Of a stretch of DNA of 64,000 nucleotides, positions 1 to 12,356 are shown in pieces. The translations under genes and the position numbers were made by a program. Location of the stretch: assembly GCA_023213315.1 (NCBI GenBank), contig JAKCPI010005430.1:1-64000 (forward strand), in the 5' to 3' direction. The stretch is from Euborellia annulipes. Its lineage: Eukaryota; Arthropoda; Insecta; Dermaptera; Anisolabididae. Under the pieces are notes generated by a model. The model was not told the DNA's origin and searched no databases. It saw only the letters and a program-made list of their open reading frames with translations. Positions within the stretch are counted from its first letter, which is position 1. Each line of letters opens with the position of its first letter.

Positions 1-780
1 TTCCTATCCTAGTATATATTTATTACTGTTATATTAAAGAATTTTGATATCTATTATTTTTATATAAGAATATTAATTAAACCTAATTTAAATATTTACT
101 ATTATTTTGATAATAAGAGTAGTATTGTATATTATTAGTAGACTATTTTATTAAAGATTAATAGAATTGAAATAAAAATTTCTATCTAATATTGAATAAT
201 TATATATCCTATTATATTATGAATAAATATTGGAATTAAAAGAAAACTAACTTTGAGATCAATAAAATAGTCTACTAATAATACTTTAATGTTACCTGTT
301 GATTTTCTTCTCCGTTGTCAGCCTGAGGGAAGACCTTAAAAAAGGAAAATATTATTTTATTATTTTTTCGTAGTAATATAACATACAAAAAGTTTCACTT
401 ACAATTTTAAAAGTACAGGCAATTTATAAAAATCGTACAAATATAATATATAATACAAAAGTAGACTTGAGGAAAAAAGGGAATATTATTTTTCTTTACA
501 ATCATATTAATTTACAGAATAAATTATATTAAAGAATTTATCTAAATTAAAAAAATTGGAATAAAAAAAAAAATAAAAGATTTGTTTTATTCAAACAAAC
601 CTTATTAATTATTATTTAAGAAGATGTAGAAAAAATATAGAAAACAGAGTTTATGCTATTTTCTTTCCACATGAGATCTTCTCAGGGCCAATTATTTTAT
701 TATTAATTAATATAAATAAATCTAACATACAATTTTTTAAATTTATATTTTGTAAAAAAATTGTTGTATATAATTATTAA
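1..780. other. AT-rich stretch, no gene recognised
   Basis: I see no coding exon here. The sequence is very AT-rich. An imperfect inverted repeat is present: a motif near 115-150 reappears inverted near 255-285. Confidence 0.4.
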
Positions 781-1840
781 TTTTGAATATGTATTTATAT
801 TGCCCTGATAATGAACGAACGAAATAATTCCAAGGCATTCTAACAAAGCCTGAAACAAAAAATATTTATTTTCTTCTATCATAATGTAATGTAAATATTT
901 AATAAAGTTTATATTTTAAATAATTGTTTTATTTACCCAGTAATTCCTTTAATTAACAAAGCAAATAAGAAAATTATTTAAATTAATTCAGGGATGGGGA
1001 TTTGTGGAAAATGATTATTTTTTTATAAGAATGAAAAACAAAAAGGAGGGATGGGAAGAAGGGATTTATTATTAATGAATAAACTGAATACTATTCTAAT
1101 AGAGATAGTTAAAAAAAGTTTCAATATTCTAATAAAAAATGAGAATAATTTCATTCCATACCTCTGAAGAGAGTTAGTCTATTAAGAATAGGAGCTCCTA
1201 CCCCTTTAACCAAGCCCTTTATGCCTTCCAGAGAAAACTTTGAAATCAAGTTAGTTAATATATATTACTAGAAAATAAAATTATAGTTGAAATGTTAAAA
1301 TGAAATGTTTCTCGATTCCTATTTCCAAAAAATAAAAAGATTTTTTCCTCAAAAGAAGAAAATCAATAAAAATAAAAACCCCCAAATGAAACATTTGCAA
1401 TGCCCTTGTAGGAGTTAAAAATAATAATGTCTTACTAATATGATAAAAATTTAACTGTTTATGCAAATGAAGGTAAAAGTAAATGTATTCTAGGGAAGGA
1501 AAACTTTAGATGGAAATGTGGACAGACCCAGAAGCGAGACTAGCCATGGAGGCACGTTTTATTTTTATTTATGCCCTTTCGATAAAATAATTAAATTTTC
1601 GAAAGTCTGTTAAAACGAGCCGTCTATTAATGTTAAAATCATGTCTATTGACAAATTTGTTGAAATACAATTTTTCTTATAGACTTGGCTAAGGCATAAA
1701 TAAAAATAAACCTCCAGAGCTAAGAGACATGAGTAGTAATTATATATCTCTCTGTATAATTCTAAGTAAAAGTAAATTCGTTCCTAATATAAATAATTTT
1801 AAAATGAATTAGAAATTTAAAAATTTCAATAAGAACTCAC

Positions 1841-2673
1841 CAGATAAGGGTTTTTCGAATTAAGACGACGAACGAGGATGTAGGCTCTGGTAATATCTCG
1901 CTTTATTAAAGGCCACACACAGGTCTGGAGCCGCTGGGAACCTGCATCAAAAAGAAACAAACCATGAAGGAATTATTATATCTTAGTCATTAGAAACAAA
2001 TAAATTAAGTAGCTAAAAAAAATTATTTTTTAATATAATAAATCATTTTCTGAATGAATAGAGGTAAAAATTCTAATTTTAATTATATCATTTTCCATTT
2101 GAAGCAAAGCAAAGTGCCCTCCCCACACTACGAAATGAATAATCACAAAAAATAGAAAAAATCCTAACATGAGCCCATCCTATTCATTTCGACCGATCAT
2201 AATTAAATTTACTTATTTATTTGTAAATTCTAATTAATTTAAGAGAAAAAGTATTTCAATTGAATATTATCATGGAGTCATATTCTTCTCCAATAATAAA
2301 AAAATAAATATGAAAAGGTACAATAAAGAGGATGGGTCCTTGTTCTCGAGGCTGACTAATTAAAATATTTGATAATTCTGGGCATACTTTGTACACAGGG
2401 AGAGACAGCCTTCCTGAATTTGCGCTGAGATGTTGATGCTCATGCGACAAGGTTGATGATGAAAGAAGAAGGCGACCACAAGCAATGCTCAATCCTGTAA
2501 CAGATAAAAAATCATAAAAATTATTATTTTTTCTTATTAAATATGATTAGTGTGTCTAAGAAAAAGAGAATTTGCCAAAAACGAGTAATTTTACAAAATA
2601 TTAAATAATAATATTGAAAAACGATTTTCAGGTTTGATCATTTAGAAAAAAATGATAAATTTTAATAATATTT

Positions 2674-2705
<32 letters not shown>

Positions 2706-2892
2706 TTAAATTGAAATATGCAAATAATAAATACCTTTCAATTTGCGCGAGATGAGGTGTGTGCGACGTTTTATTCTCGCTAATATCAACGCAATTGTAG
2801 AGTGACACTTTGCAAGGAGAGGCGAGCTCAATCGACTGGCTCCTGGCACGAGGTGAATGCAACTAAAGGACTTGCCTTCTGTTCTTTGCTTG
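1841..2892 (-). other. exon-like blocks, unit 1 of the tandem repeat
   Basis: Three blocks carry AG/GT borders on the minus strand, in the order 2892..2735, 2494..2388 and 1941..1841. The first two join in phase to give an open frame of about 88 codons. Reading on in phase into the third block meets a stop after about 11 codons. The predicted peptide is rich in Ser and Leu, and I recognise no family in it. It could be a small gene, a non-coding transcript or a decayed copy. The splice borders and their conservation between units are seen; the function is unknown. Confidence 0.35.
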
Positions 2893-3508
2893 CTCACAAT
2901 TATTATTAAAACAATTTATTATTCCCATCTGCCTACGAGTTAATCCTTTGCTAATAATGATGACGAACATGAATGTATTCTGAAACAAAGAAATATTTAT
3001 TTATTATTTCTTATTCTATTCTATAGATATGTTTTTCAATAAAGATTATTTTATTAATTAATTAATTTTTAAATAAAGATTATTTTATTAAATAATTGTT
3101 TTATTTATCCCATAATCCCTTCCCAAATATTCATTTTAAATATATATATATATATCCAGGGGCCCAATCTTAAGTACAAATACATCTCGTAAATTACTAT
3201 TTTTATATATATATTGATGGTTAGTGAAAAGTTTGAGCGTTGAGGGGGGATGAATTAGAATTTTAAAAATTTCAATAAAGACTCACCAGATAAAGGGTTT
3301 TTCGATTTAAGACGACGAACGAGGATGTAGGCTCTGGTAATGTCTCGCTTTAATAAAGGCCACACACAGGTCTGGAGTCGCTGGGAACCTGCATCAAAAA
3401 GAAACAAACCATAAAGGAATTATTATATCTTAGTCATTAGAAACAAATAAATTAAATAGTTAAAAAAAATTATTTTAATATAATAATTCATTATATGAAT
3501 GAATAGAG

Positions 3509-3658
3509 CAGCGGTTCCCAACTCGTGGGCCGCGGATGTCTAAGGAATGATAAAAATTATATACAGTATATATAGGTCATATACTTATACTGGGCCTCAG
3601 CGTTTTTTGTTTTTACGGAAAAAGTGTGCCGCACATCAAAAAAGGTTGGAAACCGCTG
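3509..3658. mobile_element. 150-bp hAT-type MITE
   Basis: The terminal inverted repeats are CAGCGGTTCCCAAC on the left and GGTTGGAAACCGCTG on the right. It is flanked by a perfect 8-bp target duplication GAATAGAG at 3501-3508 and 3659-3666. The empty site, a single GAATAGAG, is kept in the paralogous unit at 2056-2063. Confidence 0.9.
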
Positions 3659-3969
3659 GAATAGAGGTAAAAATTCTAATTTTAATTGAAGTAAAGCAAA
3701 GTGCCCTCCCCACAATAAGATAAATGAATTATCACAAAAAATAGAAAAAATCCTAACATGAGCCCAACCTATTAATTTCGTTAAATTTACTTATTTATTT
3801 GTAAATCCTAATAAATATGAGAGAAAAAGTATTTCAATTCAATTGAATATTAACATGGAATCATATTTTTCCCCAATAATAATAAATAAATATGAAAAGG
3901 TCCTATAAAGAGGATGGGTCCTTGTTCTCGGTGCTGACGCGCAAATTATAAACAAATATAATTTATTTT

Positions 3970-4335
3970 AATACACACAGAATAAAAAAAATTTTAATCA
4001 AAATCGTGAGAGCGAATTTTGAGAAAATCAAAAAAAAAAAAAAAAAAACTGAAAAAGTACATCAGTAAAGTACTAGTACTCTTTGACCCATTTTGTTCAA
4101 AAGCTTGGTGTCACGTGCTAGGGAGGTGTCTAACTTAAATATAAAATTTCAATTTCCTAGCTCTTTTCGTTCTTAAGATATTTTGTTCACAGACACACAC
4201 AGACAGACCATGTCGAGAAAACCACTTATTTTGGATTCAGGAGACCTCAAAACGTGTATATCCATCAAAATCTCGACATCAAATTTTTGACATGAATCCA
4301 ATACTTTCTCTCTATATATTAACATATATACAGGT
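3970..4335 (-). repeat. dispersed repeat, family D
   Basis: This is a full-looking copy of a repeat that recurs on either strand at about 27540-27850, 43170-43640, 45585-45715, 48060-48190, 52320-52470 and 62680-62750. Shared landmarks on the minus strand are GAGAGAAAGTATTGG, ATTCGATGTCGAGATTTTGA and ACAGACAGACCATG-like runs. I see no coding capacity. The class is unknown. Confidence 0.7.
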
Positions 4336-5394
4336 AAGAGAAAGTAAAAAAACTTTTAAAAAAGGATTACCCTAATCAGAAGACAGGCTTCTATAGCCTT
4401 TAATGATAATGAAATATTCTAAAATGGAGGGGATGTTTCTATAGCAAAGATTTGAAGAGAGTGAATAACTTTCCCAAGGTAAAATATTATAATATTTATG
4501 ATATGGAAGTTAAAATATTTGATTATCTGGGCATACTTTGTGCAGAGAGCGAGAGAAGAGACGGCCTCGAATTGTGCTGAGATGTTGATTTAATATTTTG
4601 TTGTAGATCTTGATAAGATTGATGCTCATGCGACAAGATCCATGATGAAAAAAGAAGGCGACCACAAGCAATGCTTAGTTCTGTAACAGAAAAAAAATAA
4701 TAAAAATTATTATTTTTTCTTATTAAATATGATTAGTAATCTAAGAAAGAGGATTTGTCAGAAACGCGAAATTTTACAAAAAATAAAATAATATTGATAA
4801 ACCGTTTCCTAGTATGATCATTTAGAAAAAAAATGATAAATTTATAACAATATTTTAAGAAAGAAAATATAATTTGAAATATGCCAATAATAAATACCTT
4901 TCAATTTCCGCGAGATGAGATGTGCGCGACGTTTTATTCTCACTAATTTCAACGCAATTGTAGAAGGGCACTTTGCAGGGAGAGGCGAGATCAATGGACT
5001 GGCTCCTGGCACGAAATGCATGAATGCATCTAAAGGACTTGCCTCCTGTTCTTTGCTTGCTTTTCTCTATCAGCTCACAATTATTAAAAAAGTTTATTTT
5101 TTTCATCTGCCTATGAGTTGATTCTTTGCGAATAATGATGAAGTCCATTTTTTCTAAGATCTTTCTTCTGAAACAAAGAAATACAGTATTTATTTATTAT
5201 TTCTTATCCTATTCTATAGATATTTTTAAATATCAATAAAGATTATTTTATTAAATAATTGTTTTACTCATCCCATAATCCCTTCCCATATATCAATTTT
5301 AACTAAATATTTTTCGAAATCTATATATTTGAATAAGATAATAGTATTCAAAATACCTCGATTCGGACTTAACAAGTCATAGATATATTTAACA

Positions 5395-5585
5395 AGACAT
5401 GTGAGTGTTTTTTATTGATGAGGCCAAACATCCCATGGCCCCCGGGAATCGAACCCAGGATCTCCGCCTTTCCGGGGCATAGGCGTGCTGTGCTATCCGT
5501 TGCACCAGGCCACCGGACCCTCGACCTGCACCAATAAAACTCACTTCCCCTTATATGCAGTTAGTCGCGCAAGTTACTAACACGT
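5395..5585 (-). mobile_element. tRNA-derived SINE, family A
   Basis: On the minus strand it reads GGTGGCCTGGTGCAACGGAT (A-box region), then GGTTCGATTCCCGGG (B box). A tail with ATGGGATGTTTGGCC and an AATAAA-rich end follow. A second copy of the same family is at about 61320-61470 on the plus strand, with the same head (AAGGGGAAGTGAGTTTTATT). Confidence 0.8.
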
Positions 5586-5741
5586 AACGAAAAAGTGAAA
5601 AACTTTAAAGAAAAATTTTTCACTTATGCGCCGCTTGTTAAACCAGTAGAGGGATAGATATCTGGATCTGTTCTAACACACTACTGTAAGCAGCAAAGCC
5701 CAGAGGGCAGCGGGGTTAAGTTATAGCTAAATATTTTTCGA

Positions 5742-5832
5742 GATCTATATATTTGAATAAGATAATAGTATTCATCGAGGTGCATCGAATCGAGGTATTT
5801 TGAATACTATTATCTTATTCAAATATATAGAT
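5742..5832. repeat. perfect 34-bp arm hairpin
   Basis: The arms begin AGATCTATATATTTGAATAA and are perfectly inverted around a loop of about 23 bp. A third, direct copy of the arm lies at about 5318-5352, so the SINE and its flank sit between two copies of the same sequence. Confidence 0.8.
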
Positions 5833-6298
5833 CTACAAAAATAGCGCTACCAACAAGCTTCCACAAAATTGTATATTTGGTAAACTGAGGGACAGACATT
5901 TTTATAGAGCAGACCGAGATTTCTACACTTTTTATTAATGATTATTGTTGGCTAACCCGTTACTTTTATGGAATTTTCTTTTTTGTTTTTCTATGTGGAT
6001 AGATACTGACCAGTTGCATTTACAGTGCCGCCAAAACTCGCTAATTGCAAAAGGTCCAATTCTAAAACTTGCTAATTACAAAAAACTTTTCCAAAAGTAC
6101 CTAGTTGAATATTAAAACAGTTTATTACTGCCATAAAGAAAATAATATGGACCTAAGACCTTGTAAATTATATTCCTAATTTATTTACAGATTTTATAAA
6201 CATAACAGTCATAAATTAACTTTTGAGTTTAATAAAATACAGGTTTCCTCAAAATTTGTTTCCAAAGCAACTAGACACATTTGGAAATGGACGACTCA

Positions 6299-6337
<39 letters not shown>

Positions 6338-7462
6338 ATGGTTAGTGAACAGTTTATTTGAGCGTTGGAAACAATTGTTCTAAAGGGTTTCATTGAAAAA
6401 GAAGTGAATATTAATTAGGCCAACCTGTTAATTAAGAAGGAGTTTGATGTTTGCTGAGATGGTGCTCCAGCGACAAGCTCAATGATGGGGTAGAAGGCGA
6501 AGTGTAGAGACTTTGTTTCTATATGCCCACTCCTTTTGATATTAATTTGTTTTATCCCTCTTCGTTTGACTAGGTGTCAGGTGACAGATAAAGATGCTGA
6601 AAAAAAAATAAAGGAAATTAATTTCATATTCATATTATCCATAATGGTGGCAAAAATGGCTGGTGGCCTAATGCCAACCATCTTTTTAAATAAAATATTA
6701 TCCATTCCTATCTTTCCTGATATAAACTTATTAATAGCAAGCAAATGTGTCACCGAGGACGGTGGTTTCCCGAATACCTTGGCCATCCTCTATTTTTTAT
6801 TAATAATAAATATCTATCTGTTTCTGTTTGAAACCAAAATGACTCGAGTTAACTGTCCAAGATAAGTATAGAATGGCACAGAGGTCATTGGGATTCATGG
6901 GCTTATTCGGCGGCACACCCTTATATCTTTTTTCGGGTACATGAAGTAATATCTAATTATAAAGAAAGTAAATCTAAAAAAATTTTCAAAAATTGATTTC
7001 GCTAGAAATTTTGAATGATTATTTGATTTTTTCTATTTAATAATTAATTTATTTGAGAAAGCCCCATCCTCAAAGAAAAGGAGAAAATAAATGAAAACAA
7101 GAGAGGATTCAAGGATTGGAGAGAGCAGAATACAGTGAGGGACAATATTAAGTCCCACATATTCGTTTGTGATTATTTCATTGTTTTTAAAAAATTATTA
7201 TATATTTTTTAATGGAAACTTTCATGGTTCAAGCCTAGAAAATCTCCAATAAAGATTTTCAATTTCTTTTATAAAAACAATGAAATAATCACAAGTAGAA
7301 AACGCATGGGTGGGACTTAATATTGTCCTTTACTGTACAAAGAACCTAAGAAATAATTGAATTCTAATAAAAGTAAAATAAATTCCTGAACTCCTAGACC
7401 CACCCTGAATTAAGTCAACATTTATACGATCAGAGTTTTTCGATTAAAAATTAAGAACTTAC
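5833..7462. other. non-coding stretch with a TA microsatellite
   Basis: No gene is supported. It holds a TA repeat at 6299-6335, a diverged tandem-unit fragment near 6430-6520 and open frames of about 110 and 70 codons at 6536-6865. Those frames overlap on opposite strands and look like chance. Confidence 0.4.
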
Positions 7463-7602
7463 AAACTCAGATGTTTTCATAAAATGAAGTGCTCCTTCCT
7501 CCCTTTTCCATGAGATGATCTTGCAACTCCTTAAGATGCCTTCAGCAAATGGTCCACTATTCAATTTCATTTCCTGCCAGTGAGTTATTATGCCCTTTGA
7601 GT
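7463..7602 (-). CDS. isolated candidate coding exon, unknown protein
   Basis: The block has a canonical acceptor (CTTTTTCAG) and donor (GTAAGT) on the minus strand and stays open for all 46 codons between them. It includes ITHWQEMKLNSG and ISWKREEGALHF. The composition looks like ordinary globular protein. No neighbouring exon could be joined with confidence. HWQEM resembles a motif in synaptotagmin C2B domains, but the rest does not fit, so no function is assigned. Confidence 0.45.
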
Positions 7603-7614
7603 CTGAAAAAGTAG

Positions 7615-7618
<4 letters not shown>

Positions 7619-7657
<39 letters not shown>
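7619..7657. repeat. TA microsatellite
   Basis: A run of about 19 TA dinucleotides. Confidence 0.95.
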
Positions 7658-7661
<4 letters not shown>

Positions 7662-7899
7662 GTCCTATTTTAATTTTAAATTATATGCTAGGCCCCAATT
7701 TTAATTGTAATTTTTATATTTTTTAAACGTTATAAGAGTTGTTTATATTTCCCTAATTAAGAATGAACCAAACAAAAAGCTTTCTAACATATGGAATTCA
7801 AAAAAAGTTATTTTTTAAATTTTCATTTCTAAAAAAATTTCACTAACTCTTTTATATGCCACACACACCCCTAAGTCAGTCGGTCCACCCTCTCAAGAT

Positions 7900-9070
7900 G
7901 CGGCATGAAAAGGTGAGCTCATTATTTTGTTAAATATTATTAAGATTTGATTAAATTTGAATGTTAATAGATTCAATTTTCCACTCAAACATAATATGAT
8001 TTAAAGTAATGCAAAATTAAAATTTATGTAAAAAAAAACATAATTATTTAAACTAATTTGAAATAAACGAAATTGAAATAAGAGAAACTAAATAATCCTG
8101 AACATATTTAAAAGTATTACTGACCTTAAATATTTACTTTTGTTTAGTAGAATCGTTTCATAAGCATATTTCATATCAGGAACACCATGTCAGATATAAA
8201 AGCATTATAATTAAATGGAAATTATAAAATATATATTAGTCTAATCGATGGATGTTTTTGATTATCTTTTTAAGAGAAATTGAGAGTTCCAAGCAGAACT
8301 TTTGATGACAAAACTTTTGACCAAATCACGACTAAAATAAACAATAATTCAGAATTTAATTTAGATTTTACACTTAAATAAATATAAAATGGTCAAAATT
8401 AAAATTCAATGTTAGAATATATATTAACACTCACCTTATTTTATTAATCTGTATTTTTTCAAACACAATTCGATTGGAATTATTTTATATATATATATAT
8501 ATATGATCGATGGATGTTGTGTTCTTGGAGCCCCATCAATGCCTGTCACATCTAAAATAAAAAAATAAATCATTTAATAAAGATTTTCCATTTGAATATA
8601 TATTAAATAATGAGTGATTAAAAAAGAAATAATTATTTAAACCAATTTGAAATAAAAAAAATGAAAAAATTGTGTCAAAGTTGAAGCAGAGAGAGATTGA
8701 ATTAATAAAAGGAATAATGAAAATTAAATTTATATAATTTGCATATCGAAATTAAAATTAAAATTTGGGTTTCTTTTTCTTTAGAATAAATAAATGCTTA
8801 CCTTATTTAATCAATCTGAATTTTGTTGTGTTCTTGGAGTCCCATGCATGTCACTTCTGAAATTAAAAAGAAATAATTTAATAAAGATTTTGCACTCAAA
8901 CATAACATGATTTAAAGTAATACAGGATTAAAATTTATTTAAAAAACACACAATTATTTAAACTAATTTGAAATAAAAGAAAATTGAAATAAGAAAAAGT
9001 AAAAATTATTTGTCAAAGATGAAGCAATGAGTGACTGAATTAATAATACGAATTACCTATTAAATTTAAT
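7900..9070. repeat. three degenerate tandem copies with short exon-like blocks
   Basis: Copies near 7960-8100, 8450-8740 and 8800-9060 share AATTATTTAAACTAATTTGA-type sequence. The second and third carry a minus-strand block containing GCTCCAAGAACACAAC or GACTCCAAGAACACAAC. Each block has an upstream acceptor and an AATAAG donor followed by GTGAGT or GTAAGC. The blocks are too short to support a protein. Confidence 0.5.
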
Positions 9071-9609
9071 AAATTTACAAATAAAAATTAAATTGAAAAT
9101 ATACATCAAACGATTAATAGCGAGGAAATATTAAAAAAATGAGATAAAATTGTCAACCCGGGAAAGGTTAGTTAGCCCATTGAATCACGAGTTTAGAAGA
9201 TCTCTATTGTTTTATTTAATGAAATTATTTAGATAATAATCCTCAAGCAATTAGATAAATATTTCGATGCATTACTGACCTTAAAAAATGAATAAAGATG
9301 ATAAAAATATAATTGAGTCGTTGAGATGAGATGACAAGGAGAATAAATAAATCATTAAAGTCATAGATGAGATAAAGAGACGTGGCATTCGCTTTCTTTT
9401 TCAATGGAGTCAAAGACAAAGCAATCGAGTTACTCCATTCTATTATTCCTGTTGAAAAAAAGTTTTTTTTTTAATTCAGAAATTATATTTTCAATATTTT
9501 TTTAATAAATAATAAAATAAAATAAATGAGAGTAAACATTTTTTAAAATGTCAACCTCTAAAATAAAATTTAACTTAATTAAAAAATTTTAAATAATTTA
9601 ATTAAAAAT
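9070..9609. other. AT-rich spacer, nothing recognised
   Basis: I see no exon, RNA gene or known repeat. Confidence 0.4.
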
Positions 9610-10737
9610 TAAAGTGTAAAATTGCTCCTTTGGGAGGGGCTACTACACTATTTTAAATTAGCTTAATAATTAATAAGAGTTGAAGGTAGGGGAAAATGAA
9701 TAAATAAAAAGAAATGTAGAGATTAAGGATTTGTTTATTAAATTAAAAGATTGTTTGAATGATGGTTTTTGTTTAATAACAATTGAAATGGTTGAAATCA
9801 GTCATTGGCTTCGCTACAATGACTTGTGGGGTTTAACACAGTGGTAGAATTATGTATCTATTTCGACGGGCTCAGGCGCATAACATTGCATTTGCTCAAA
9901 TCTATTTTTACAGTAGTACAATTGAATTGACAAGTAATTTATTTAAGAATAAAAAAAATTTTCATAAAATTTTTTTTTTTGAATGGAAATGATTTATAAT
10001 ATATATATAACACACACGTGGATTTGGTGAGAACAATAAAAAAATTGTAGCGGACTTATCTCGGTTGACCCGCAGGAGTTGTGGCGTGGGCAAAATCGCT
10101 GATGGCTTCCTCCGGACTGAGGAAGGCGATGATGATTTGCCGAGATGTCGAAATGCGATGGATTCCTCAGTAAATAGGAAGGATGAGGCCCGTATCTCTC
10201 TTATTTATATCAAATGTTACAATTTGAAACCTCTCTTGATGAGGTAGTTATGTTTTTTTGAATGGGGTGGTCTTCTTTAATAAAAAAAATTTCATACGAA
10301 TTTCGCCAGAATAAAACTCAGAATAAAAAAAACTTCTTCGCTCTTCACAACTAGTAGATAGAGCCACATAGAAATAGTTATAGGCGTTTGGAGAGAGAGA
10401 GAGAGAGAGAGAGAGAGCCAGGATGAGCTCCTCTCCGGTCGGCAATTGTAAGAAGACTGAATATTTTAATTGGGCCTTGGTGTGTGTGTGTTTGTTTGAT
10501 TTGATTTTGAAATATGATATATTAATTTTTTTTTTGTATTCGCAATTTATATTATTTAAATCAAAATGTTTGTAAATTAATGAAATAGAAAAATAAAAAT
10601 ATTTGTTTGAAATTAAAGATTGAATTTTAAAGTGTGAGAAAGAAAGAAAAAAAAATTATACATTGATTACTGAGCTCCGTCGTAAAAAATTAAGTTTAAA
10701 AATATAAAAAAAATGACAAATAGTTTATACTATTATA
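9610..10737 (-). repeat. long terminal repeat (3' copy)
   Basis: It aligns along its whole length with 13446-14578. It carries an AG microsatellite (about 10391-10417), a GT run and a more GC-rich block at 10050-10200. Small indels separate the two copies, for example in the AG run. Confidence 0.7.
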
Positions 10738-11617
10738 TCCAGGAGGCTTATTTCAAAAAAAAAATATTTTGTGAAACAAAAGATTTTTTTTTTTTTTGAT
10801 AATTACATAGAAAATGATTTTTTTTTTTTATGATAAGACAATAGCCATCCCAACTTCAATGAACAATTGCCAGAGAATATTGAGTATCAGAAATGGTGAT
10901 TCAAAAATGTTAAATTGGGTCTAAAGAGAATTTGCGACAATATACCTGACTGGCGAATCCAACAATGCATATACCGGCTACACCAAGTATTGACTCTTTA
11001 AAAATAGTGATTGGGAGAAACAGGACCCTCTCAATCCCATCACAACATCCATGGAACCGACATCCAACAATCCGATGATACAGGGCATGAAAATTTATTT
11101 CCTTCATATCTACCACGAAGCAAAGGGAAAGGAATTGGGTACCGTTTGAATTGGTCAAGCATCTGCATTTATGCGGAGATGTCTTGCCCGGTACTAATGT
11201 TTAAGGTTAGATGGGGTCTTGGAATGGCACGTGTTTCTTTGGCGAAATTCACGTCTTGGACCCGGCATCATAAAGTTTTGGGCAGTGCCCGGGGGTTGAG
11301 CGATGGCTCAAAGTTTAAATATTCTCAATTATTAATAAAATAAATTTCATACTCCCGTTGTATCGGTACTGAAGGCGTAGGCCACAATAGAAAATTAATA
11401 ACAAAATCTAAAAAAATCCGGCTCCCCAATAACACTATCTCTTTTGAGTTACACACGACTTCTAATAGATGGTTACAATTAAATTGAACATGAACAGGCC
11501 AGGCAGCAGTCATGGTATTTAAAAAAATGCAGAAGTGGGTTAAAATCCCAATAATTATGGCAAAAAAATAAAATTTTGGATTGACTCGGTCTCTCTGATA
11601 GGACGAATACGTCTGGC

Positions 11618-11649
<32 letters not shown>

Positions 11650-12356
11650 ATATATTGTTTACAAGAATATAACAAATTGTTACTCCTTTTCACTTAAGGA
11701 TTAAAAAAAAACATTATTGGCAAAGATTTTTTTTTTTAACATATTTTTTTTTTTAACATAATTATTTAAAAATAGCACTGGAACACAATAGTTTCATTTT
11801 GAACTTAAAGCTACACTTCACACTTATGGGAATAAGACTGGATTATGAATTGATAATAATAACACACTTAAATTTGCTCACTTGGGAAATGTATATTAAG
11901 GGGTGATTAAAAGAAATTGATTTTTAAATTATTATACTTAGATTAGACACAATCAAATTATTTTTATTTTTATTATTTATTATTTTTTTTTTTTTTTTTT
12001 TAGTGATCCTTGCAAACACGCAAACATTTTTTCTTTTTTTTTTTAGTTATTTTTTTTTTTTTTACTAAATAAGAAAATTACAATTAAATCAAGCATAACA
12101 ATGATCTCATCAATACATTGAAGAAGTCAATTTAAAAATAAACAAATAAAATTTCTGATTAGAGATATTTTGTTTTAAAATTAAATTAAAAAAAATAAGA
12201 TTTTGGATAAGGGTGAATAATAATATTAGTATAAACGATCGGTGGTGGGATCGCAAAATAAATTGTGTTAGAAAATATTGGGAAAAGATAGGTCAACGTT
12301 TGGGTTAATAATAGCAAGTAATTGGTTTCATGTTTATGCTCTAGGGTTTTTTTTTT
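10738..12356 (-). other. internal region of the LTR element without recognised pol
   Basis: Frames of about 80-120 codons occur on both strands (10910-11158, 11011-11343, 11325-11693), and none shows a retroelement motif. Long T runs (11624-11650, 11985-12001) mark the region. Confidence 0.4.

Larger units (their letters stand above)
3287..5073 (-). pseudogene. exon-like blocks, unit 2 (frames disrupted)
   Basis: This is the paralogue of the blocks in unit 1, at 5073..4898, 4680..4537 and 3388..3287. Splice-site dinucleotides are kept, but insertions change the phase of each block. The last block is 102 nt against 101 nt in unit 1, and the first two no longer join in an open frame. If unit 1 codes, unit 2 is probably a dead or non-coding copy. 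Confidence 0.35.
780..5300. repeat. degenerate tandem units of about 2 kb
   Basis: The segment 1800-3130 is repeated, diverged and with indels, at 3255-5300. The end of the unit, a GAAACAAAGAAATATTTATT-like motif followed by AATAATTGTTTTATT, occurs three times, near 850-950, 2975-3115 and 5165-5275, so at least one older unit lies further left. A shorter related block lies at about 6430-6520. Both main units contain blocks with minus-strand splice borders, described separately. Confidence 0.75.

Noticed and set aside
2662..2897. Conventional intact gene in the first 5 kb
   Set aside because: Frames change between the tandem units and the joined peptide is low in recognisable motifs.
5435..5515. 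A tRNA gene
   Set aside because: A and B boxes are present, but the sequence does not fold as a full tRNA, continues into a shared tail and recurs at 61360, so it is a SINE.
7463..7602. A synaptotagmin C2 exon because of HWQEM
   Set aside because: The residues around it do not follow the C2 pattern.
10065..10247. A 60-codon frame present in both long repeats (also 13906-14088)
   Set aside because: It is short, repeats only because the LTRs are identical, and lies on the strand opposite to the element.
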